A DNA stretch of 64,000 bases, from contig OX388347.1 in assembly GCA_947579665.1 (NCBI GenBank), positions 38,944,943 to 39,008,942 on the forward strand, given 5' to 3'. Below are positions 63,393 through 64,000 of this stretch, piece after piece. The notes beneath the pieces are model-generated. The model saw only the letters and a list, made by a program, of their open reading frames with translations. It was not told the origin of the DNA and did no database searches. The stretch is from Sympetrum striolatum (Eukaryota; Arthropoda; Insecta; Odonata; Libellulidae). The position numbers and the translations under genes are program-made. Every line of letters starts with the position of its first letter. Within the stretch, counting starts at the first letter, position 1.

Positions 63393-63410
63393 GCATCTGA
63401 TAATTAACAA

Positions 63411-64000
63411 ATTGAAGAATCTATTCTTTATTAAACAGACTGAAAGTAGTCACTTGGTTGTTGCTTCTGAGATGTTAACTTGTGAAGAAAGATACAATAA
63501 GGTAAGATGATATGTATATTACAATTATGTATACAATGTATACATAATGCCGTAACTAATGATACATAACCCACATATTAATTATTGCTTTTTTAAGAAA
63601 AATCTACTGGCAAATTAAGAGCTGATTAAATGATGACCAATCAAAAAAACTTGCAGGATTAAGAATATCTTCAACCAATTGAATTGAGAAATTGGTCTGT
63701 TCATTTTATTATGAGTTTAAAATCAAATTGTTAAGTCAGAAATTTAAGACTTAACAAGAAGAAGTGAACTTAATTGAAGAAGTACGTAGCACCACAATGA
63801 AAAGAAACTAATAATGCAGATAGGCCAGCACAGTAAAAAGAAGAGTCATAATCATGAATTATTGACTCTAAAACTAAAAAGTGGTAAAAGAGGAGAAACC
63901 AGTAAATGTAAGGACCAAAAGTCCTCACTTTCAGTAAGGGTAATGTACACTGTGTGTCAAAGAGTGCAAACAAATAACCAAAAAATGGAAATAACCAAAA
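63411..64000. other. Sequence after the last Wnt5 polyadenylation signal
   Basis: AT-rich; contains a small TATACAATGTATACATAATG palindrome-like stretch at about 63528-63548. No gene recognised. Confidence 0.5.

Larger units (their letters stand above)
61338..63410 (+). other. Probable Wnt5 3' untranslated region
   Basis: AT-rich sequence with no coding signal follows the stop. AATAAA polyadenylation signals are at 62090-62095, 62393-62398 and 63387-63392, plus one in an A-rich stretch near 63067. The end is inferred from the last signal; transcripts could end at any of them. An ORF of 109 codons at 63181-63510 has no recognisable motif and is AT-driven. Confidence 0.5.

Noticed and set aside
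1..64000. CRISPR arrays, bacterial operons, prophage or integron structures
   Set aside because: The DNA is eukaryotic: split gene, Pol III tRNA without CCA, LINEs. The only regular array is the 178-bp minisatellite.

Overview
The window is arthropod, probably insect, nuclear DNA: AT-rich, full of decayed transposable elements, with one split protein-coding gene with very large introns and GT-AG splice sites. The species cannot be named from the sequence.

The recognisable host gene is the 3' half of a Wnt ligand on the + strand. Five coding exons (23697-23877, 25280-25391, 56320-56422, 59039-59206, 61150-61337) join in one open frame of 249 residues ending at a TGA. The protein carries the lipid-acceptor motif CHGVSGSC and the cysteine-rich Wnt C-terminus. 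Its wording points to Wnt5. The N-terminal exons are not recognised in the first 23.7 kb and probably lie upstream of the window. Intron 2 is about 30.9 kb and fills half the window. A long AT-rich 3' untranslated region with several AATAAA signals follows the stop.

The only other gene that looks functional is tRNA-Lys(UUU) on the - strand at 4530-4602, with internal A and B boxes and a T7 terminator.

Everything else supportable is repeat-derived. (i) A truncated, frameshifted LINE with a C-terminal RNase H domain (18735-20175, + strand). (ii) At least five fragments of LINE C-termini of one general type, all on the - strand, at 25000-25135, 32710-33170, 48120-48660, 51422-51520 and 60470-61075. 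(iii) A compound element with a (TCTG)n tract and five 178-bp tandem repeats (about 15496-16740). (iv) DNA-transposon-like elements with terminal inverted repeats at 9071-10812, 40850-42110 (TA target site) and 47636-47952 (hAT-like). (v) Long hairpins at 14852-14947, 37786-37879 and 54991-55192. (vi) tRNA-derived SINE pieces and several dispersed repeat pairs. Between these, GC-rich or pyrimidine-rich islands stand out from the AT-rich background but contain no coding sequence I can recognise.

I see no undescribed multi-gene system. The most distinctive items are the tandem-repeat element, the TA-flanked element with GCCCCA-type motifs, and the long hairpins inside and upstream of the Wnt5 locus.
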